The position numbers and the translations under genes are program-made. From Phycisphaerae bacterium (GTDB lineage Bacteria; Planctomycetota; Phycisphaerae; Phycisphaerales; SM1A02): 64,000 nt of DNA. The stretch is from the NCBI GenBank assembly GCA_002709295.1, contig PAQL01000029.1, positions 122,232 to 186,231 on the forward strand. Direction: 5' to 3'. This document shows, in pieces, positions 60,549 to 64,000 of the stretch (positions are counted from its first letter, which is position 1; each line of letters starts with the position of its first letter). The notes below the pieces were generated by a model that was given only the letters and a program-made list of their open reading frames with translations, did no database searches and was not told the origin of the DNA.

Positions 60549-62003
60549 GTGGCGCTGTTCGGCAAGAAGAAGAAGGACGACGCTGGCGAGGGCGGAAGCT
60601 CCGTCTGGCAGCCCCAGCCCCAGAAGGCCGCGAAGTTCTTCGAGCATGCCAGGACCGTTGCCCAGACCGGCAACTTCTCCTACGCGATCGATCTCTACGC
60701 TCGCGGCATCCGATTCGACCCCGGCAACATGGCCGCTCATGAGGCGATCTACGAGGCCGGCATCCGACATCTCCAGTCCGGAGGAAAGGCGGCCTCCAAC
60801 AAGGAGATCAAGGCCATCGACGGCCCGAATCCCGCGGATCGGATGGCCGCCTACGAGTTCGCCTGGTCCCGGGACGTCAACAACCTCGCGGTGGCCATGA
60901 AACTGATCCTTGCGGTCGGCAAGGCCGGGGAGATCGAGTACGGCCAGTGGCTGGCCCCCCGGGTCTTCGCGATGATGTGCAAGGCGAAGAAGCAGAACAA
61001 GAACCTCTGGGTCCAGGGCAAGACCGCCTTCTCCGGAGTGGACGCCTGGAAGGAGGCCTTCGCGGCCGCCGAGAAGGCGATCGAGATCGATCCCAGCGAC
61101 AGCGACCTGATCTCCGAACTGAACGAGTTGAGCGCCCAGCGGGCGATCACCGAGGGCGGCTTCAACCAGTCGCGTGAAGGCGACACCGGCGACTTCCGGA
61201 AGATGATCCGGGATGCCGACAAGCAGGCGGAGCTCGCCGACGCCGACAGCCTCTCCGGCGGAGCGAGCGCCGAGCGGGCCATCGATCGGGCGAAGGCGGA
61301 GTTCGAGGAGCAACCCGACAGCCCGGAGGCGGTCAACAAGTACGCCCAGCTTCTTCGTCGCCGCGACACCGAGGAGGAGGACGCCCGGGCGATCGAGGTC
61401 TACATGAAGGGCTTCGAGACCACCGGGCAGTACCGGTTCCGGATGAACGCCGGCGACGTCCGCATGGGACGGATGAACAAGAAGCTTCGCAAGCTCACGG
61501 AGACCGATCCCGAAGGCGAGGCCACGCTCGCTCTCAAGAACGACTTCCTCGAGCTTCGTGCCGCCGAATACGGCGAGCGGGTCGAGAAGTACCCGACGGA
61601 TCGCGGCATCAAGTTCGAACTGGGCCTCATCGAGTACGAGCGAGGCCGGTACGAGGATGCCATGGCCATGTTCCAGCAGTGCAAGGACGAGGCCAAGTAC
61701 CGCACCCGTTCGACCCACATGCTGGGCAAGTGCTTCTCGCACGAGGGCTGGCACCAGGAGGCGGTCGGGGAGTTCCGCGAGGCGCTCGATCGGATCGAGG
61801 GCACCGAGCAGGAACGGGAGCTTCCGATCCGCTACGACCTGATGCTGAGCCTGATCGATCTCGCTCGGGACAACAAGTCCATGGAGGAGGCCCGCGAGGC
61901 CGCCGAGATCTGCTCGGCCATCGTCCGCAAGGACATCGGCTACCGCGACATCCGCGTCAAGCGGAAGGAAGTCGACACCCTCATCAAGGAGATCGACGCC
62001 TGA
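60549..62003 (+). CDS. Cytosolic TPR protein, unknown function
   Basis: 484 residues from the GTG at 60549, preceded by AAGGAGCGACGC, a strong ribosome site, and followed by ALFGKKKKDDAG. The track start at 60489 is upstream of that site. TPR-like helices: FFEHARTVAQTGNFSYAIDL, YAIDLYARGIRFDPGNMAAH, YERGRYEDAMAMFQQCKDEA and HEGWHQEAVGEFREALDRI. No signal peptide or membrane segment. The C-terminal half ends VKRKEVDTLIKEIDA. The stop overlaps the apparent CTG start of kdsB. A role in envelope or cytoskeletal assembly is only guessed. Confidence 0.85.
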   Translation: MALFGKKKKDDAGEGGSSVWQPQPQKAAKFFEHARTVAQTGNFSYAIDLYARGIRFDPGNMAAHEAIYEAGIRHLQSGGKAASNKEIKAIDGPNPADRMAAYEFAWSRDVNNLAVAMKLILAVGKAGEIEYGQWLAPRVFAMMCKAKKQNKNLWVQGKTAFSGVDAWKEAFAAAEKAIEIDPSDSDLISELNELSAQRAITEGGFNQSREGDTGDFRKMIRDADKQAELADADSLSGGASAERAIDRAKAEFEEQPDSPEAVNKYAQLLRRRDTEEEDARAIEVYMKGFETTGQYRFRMNAGDVRMGRMNKKLRKLTETDPEGEATLALKNDFLELRAAEYGERVEKYPTDRGIKFELGLIEYERGRYEDAMAMFQQCKDEAKYRTRSTHMLGKCFSHEGWHQEAVGEFREALDRIEGTEQERELPIRYDLMLSLIDLARDNKSMEEAREAAEICSAIVRKDIGYRDIRVKRKEVDTLIKEIDA

Positions 62004-62773
62004 GCGTCGAGACCCCGGCGATCGCGGTCATCCCCGCCCGGATGGCATCCACCCGCTTCCCCGGCAAGCCCCTCGCGGCGGACACCGGAAGAGCGATGGT
62101 CCTCCACGTCGTGGACCGGGCCCGGGCGGCGAGCCTGATCGACCGGGTGGTGGTCGCCGCCCCGGATCCGGAGATCATCGACGTGGTGGTCGAGGACGGT
62201 GGCGAGGCGATGCTCACCGGCGACGAACACCCCAACGGCACCAGTCGACTCGCCGAGGTCTTGACCAGGCTCGGGGAGGAGGTCGCCCCCGATTCGATCG
62301 TGGTCAACGTCCAGGGGGATGAACCCGAGCTCGATCCCGGGGCGATCGACGCCGTGATCACCGCCCTGCGGGAGGATCCGGAGGCGGACATGGCCACCAT
62401 CGCCGCCCCGTGGGATCCCGGGGACGACCCCGAGGACCCCTCGATCGTCAAGGTCGTGTGCTCCGCCCGCGGTCGGGCCCTCTACTTCAGTCGCAGCCGG
62501 ATCCCCCACGTGCGGGATGCCGCGGAGCGGACCGCCACCGCCTCCGCCCCGCTTCGCCACGTCGGGCTCTACGCCTACCGGCGGGATTTCCTCGCTCGAT
62601 TCGCCGCATGGCCCGAGTCCCCCCTCGAACGACTGGAGAGCCTGGAACAACTCCGGGTCCTCGAGAACGGAGGCTCGATCGCCGTGGCCGTCCACCCCGC
62701 AAGCGGCTCGGGCATCGACACCCCCGAGCAGTACGCGGCCTTCGTGGCCCGCTGGTCGGCCGACCGGCCCTGA
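62000..62773 (+). CDS. kdsB: 3-deoxy-manno-octulosonate cytidylyltransferase, apparent CTG start
   Basis: 257 residues. The product reads (L/M)SVETPAIAVIPARMASTR and then FPGKPLAADTGRAM, the unmistakable KdsB N-terminus (AVIPARxASTRxPGKPL), followed by VVNVQGDEPELDP, FSRSRIPHVRD, RHVGLYAYRRDFL and LEQLRVLENG. No ATG, GTG or TTG lies in frame before the PAR motif near this point; the only plausible start is CTG at 62000, overlapping the TPR stop as CTGA, just as ATGA/GTGA does elsewhere. The first ATG (62042) lies inside the active-site loop. It activates Kdo with CTP for LPS, and pyrG (CTP supply) follows. Confidence 0.93.
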   Translation: MSVETPAIAVIPARMASTRFPGKPLAADTGRAMVLHVVDRARAASLIDRVVVAAPDPEIIDVVVEDGGEAMLTGDEHPNGTSRLAEVLTRLGEEVAPDSIVVNVQGDEPELDPGAIDAVITALREDPEADMATIAAPWDPGDDPEDPSIVKVVCSARGRALYFSRSRIPHVRDAAERTATASAPLRHVGLYAYRRDFLARFAAWPESPLERLESLEQLRVLENGGSIAVAVHPASGSGIDTPEQYAAFVARWSADRP

Positions 62774-62811
62774 GTTTCGATGGGGACGGACGGTCGAATC
62801 ACCGATCGGGC

Positions 62812-62841
62812 TTGAGCGGAAGCCACCCGGCGCGGTACATT
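62812..62841 (+). promoter_or_regulatory. Promoter of pyrG with leaderless geometry
   Basis: TTGAGC (62812-62817), 18-bp spacer, TACATT (62836-62841), then only 5 nt to the ATG at 62847. Initiation 6-8 nt after the -10 would put the A of ATG at or next to +1. Confidence 0.55.
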
Positions 62842-62846
62842 CGACT

Positions 62847-64000
62847 ATGCCCCTCTCCCCGCGCCACCACCATCCAGATTCAGATTCCACCCCCTCCTCC
62901 TCGTCGGGCTCGACGCCGGAAGAGGTCGATTCCGACGCGCACTCCGAACTCGAGGACGCCGAGTTCCTCTCCAGTTTCGGCAAGGGCGGAGGCATCGGCA
63001 CCGAGTGGTACAGCCCCGAACCGGAGGGATACCAGAGAGGCCGGACCCGGTTCGTGGTCGTGATCGGCACGGTCATGAGCGGTCTCGGGAAGGGCATCTT
63101 CTCGAGTTCCCTGGCCAAGCTCCTCCAGGACAAGGGGCTCACGGTGGCCCCCATCAAGATGGAGGGCTACCTCAACATCGACAGCGGAACCCTGAATCCG
63201 TATCGCCACGGCGAGGTCTTCGTCCTCGACGACGGTCTCGAGACCGACATGGATCTGGGCACCTACGAACGCCTGCTGCACCAGGATCTGACCCGTCGCA
63301 ACTACATCACGGCCGGCCAGATCTACACCGAGGTCCTCGATCGGGAACGCCGGGGCGGCTACCTGGGCCGCGACGTGCAGATGATCCCGCATGTCACCGG
63401 TTCCGTGAAGTACAAGCTTCGTGAACTCGCGATGCACGGTGGACGGGACGGCGGGCCCGCGGACGTGGTCTTCGTCGAGGTTGGAGGCACGGCGGGCGAC
63501 TACGAGAACGGCTTCTACATCGAGGCTCTTCGTGAACTGGCCTTCGAGGAGGGGCCCGGTTCCACCTGCTTCGTCGCGCTCACCTACATCATCGAACCAC
63601 AGATCCTCGGCGAGCAGAAGTCCAAGGCCGCCCAGCTCGGCATCAAGAGGCTCATGGAGGCCGGGATCCAGCCGAACCTCGTCGCCTGCCGGGCCAAGAG
63701 TCCGGTGACCGAGACGGTGATGGAGAAGATCGGGATGTTCTCCAACGTCCCGATGACCCGGATCTTCTCGATGCACGACCGGAGTTCGGTGTATCTGATC
63801 CCCGAGGAGATGCGAAAGGCCGGTCTCGATCGGGAGATCCTCTCGATGCTGAACCTCCACGACCGGGTGGACCCCGTCCACGAGGACGAGGCCAGACATC
63901 GATGGTCGGACTTCGCGGTCCGGCTCCAGTCGGATCGGAAACGCCGGATCGTCCTGGGAATTCCCGGCAAGTACGCCGCGCTTCGCGACGCGTACGCCTC
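62847..64000 (+). CDS. pyrG: CTP synthase, partial (3' end outside window), divergent
   Basis: 384 codons from the ATG at 62847 to the edge; not in the ORF track because it is cut. After a Ser/Asp/Glu-rich extension of about 60 residues comes the synthetase domain: VIGTVMSGLGKGIFSSSLAK (P-loop), KMEGYLNIDSGTLNPY in place of the usual KxDPYLNVDPGTMSP, GEVFVLDDGLETDMDLGTYE with the Mg-binding Asp, and VFVEVGGTAGDYE with the catalytic Glu. The C-terminal glutaminase domain is beyond the window. It amidates UTP to CTP. The changed DPYLN block marks a distinct PyrG subgroup. It follows kdsB, a CTP consumer. Confidence 0.95.
   Translation, partial: MPLSPRHHHPDSDSTPSSSSGSTPEEVDSDAHSELEDAEFLSSFGKGGGIGTEWYSPEPEGYQRGRTRFVVVIGTVMSGLGKGIFSSSLAKLLQDKGLTVAPIKMEGYLNIDSGTLNPYRHGEVFVLDDGLETDMDLGTYERLLHQDLTRRNYITAGQIYTEVLDRERRGGYLGRDVQMIPHVTGSVKYKLRELAMHGGRDGGPADVVFVEVGGTAGDYENGFYIEALRELAFEEGPGSTCFVALTYIIEPQILGEQKSKAAQLGIKRLMEAGIQPNLVACRAKSPVTETVMEKIGMFSNVPMTRIFSMHDRSSVYLIPEEMRKAGLDREILSMLNLHDRVDPVHEDEARHRWSDFAVRLQSDRKRRIVLGIPGKYAALRDAYA

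Noticed and set aside
1-64000. CRISPR array, prophage, transposase or integrase
   Set aside because: No regularly spaced repeats, no integrase or transposase ORF, and gene content is core throughout.

Overview
The window is a 64 kb stretch of high-GC, gene-dense bacterial chromosome carrying almost entirely core genes. No phage, transposon, CRISPR array or other obvious accessory island is visible. Several traits point to a Gram-negative member of the Planctomycetota, probably of the Phycisphaerae type (inference from gene content, not a phylogeny). These traits are: kdsB (Kdo, hence LPS) together with murE/murF/mraY with a meso-DAP type DNPR motif; an hpnC-hpnD-hpnE squalene cluster; a FlgN-like gene beside a soluble histidine kinase; several large secreted or lipid-anchored proteins of unknown family; and a protein with a c-type-heme-like CX4CH motif.

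Layout. 1-3744 (minus): partial sensor kinase, FlgN-like chaperone and a membrane-anchored TPR protein, probably the edge of a flagellar locus. 3900-7056 (minus): a three-gene translationally coupled operon (RDD-domain membrane protein, LolA-like lipoprotein, small Cys-containing protein). 7126-9023: cdaA and a YbbR/CdaR-type partner (c-di-AMP synthesis). 9065-16451: tyrS, tal, pgi, a NifS-type cysteine desulfurase and a gamma-glutamyltransferase. 16561-19560: a large secreted protein and a small protein of unknown function. 19691-22649: tRNA-Leu(CAG), recA with a striking operator-like region, and UDP-glucuronate decarboxylase. 22749-27021: anmK, a small membrane protein, a Na/Pi cotransporter and a PhoU-like protein. 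27113-32298: rnc, rpmH (missing from the ORF track), aroK, a PilZ protein, ilvC, uppP and a membrane protein. 32401-37163: a sugar-isomerase-like TIM barrel, a secreted CX4CH protein and a large lipoprotein. 37169-43989: queG-hpnE-hpnD-hpnC (minus) divergent from ispH-rlmN (plus). 44017-47316: a 1099-residue protein resembling a fused indolepyruvate ferredoxin oxidoreductase in which I cannot find the TPP and Fe-S motifs. 47398-50087: a signal-peptide-bearing guanine deaminase and a HAD phosphatase. 50227-52169: a YfgM-like protein and an RluD-family synthase. 52173-60385 (minus): mraY, murF, murE, queA, a membrane protein, an HEXXH protein, fmt and def. 60549-64000: a TPR protein, kdsB with an apparent CTG start, and a divergent CTP synthase cut by the window edge.

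How the parts connect. Envelope building is the dominant theme: lipid-carrier recycling (uppP), murein precursors (murE, murF, mraY), murein recycling (anmK), LPS sugar (kdsB), nucleotide-sugar supply (uxs), and isoprenoid and squalene formation (ispH, hpnCDE). A second theme is translation: tyrS, rpmH, rlmN, queA/queG, an RluD-type enzyme, def/fmt, tRNA-Leu.

Three patterns recur across the window. Many neighbouring genes are joined by 4-nt stop/start overlaps (ATGA, GTGA, and once CTGA). Several transcription-unit-first genes have a TANNNT -10-like hexamer only 5-11 nt before the start codon, suggesting leaderless or nearly leaderless mRNAs. Several catalytic motifs depart from their textbook form (CdaA, TyrRS, RNase III, AnmK, PyrG). 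The most interesting objects are the degenerate oxidoreductase-like giant, the paired GTTC-N7-GTTC elements before recA, the leaderless pattern, the exported guanine deaminase and the CTG start of kdsB.
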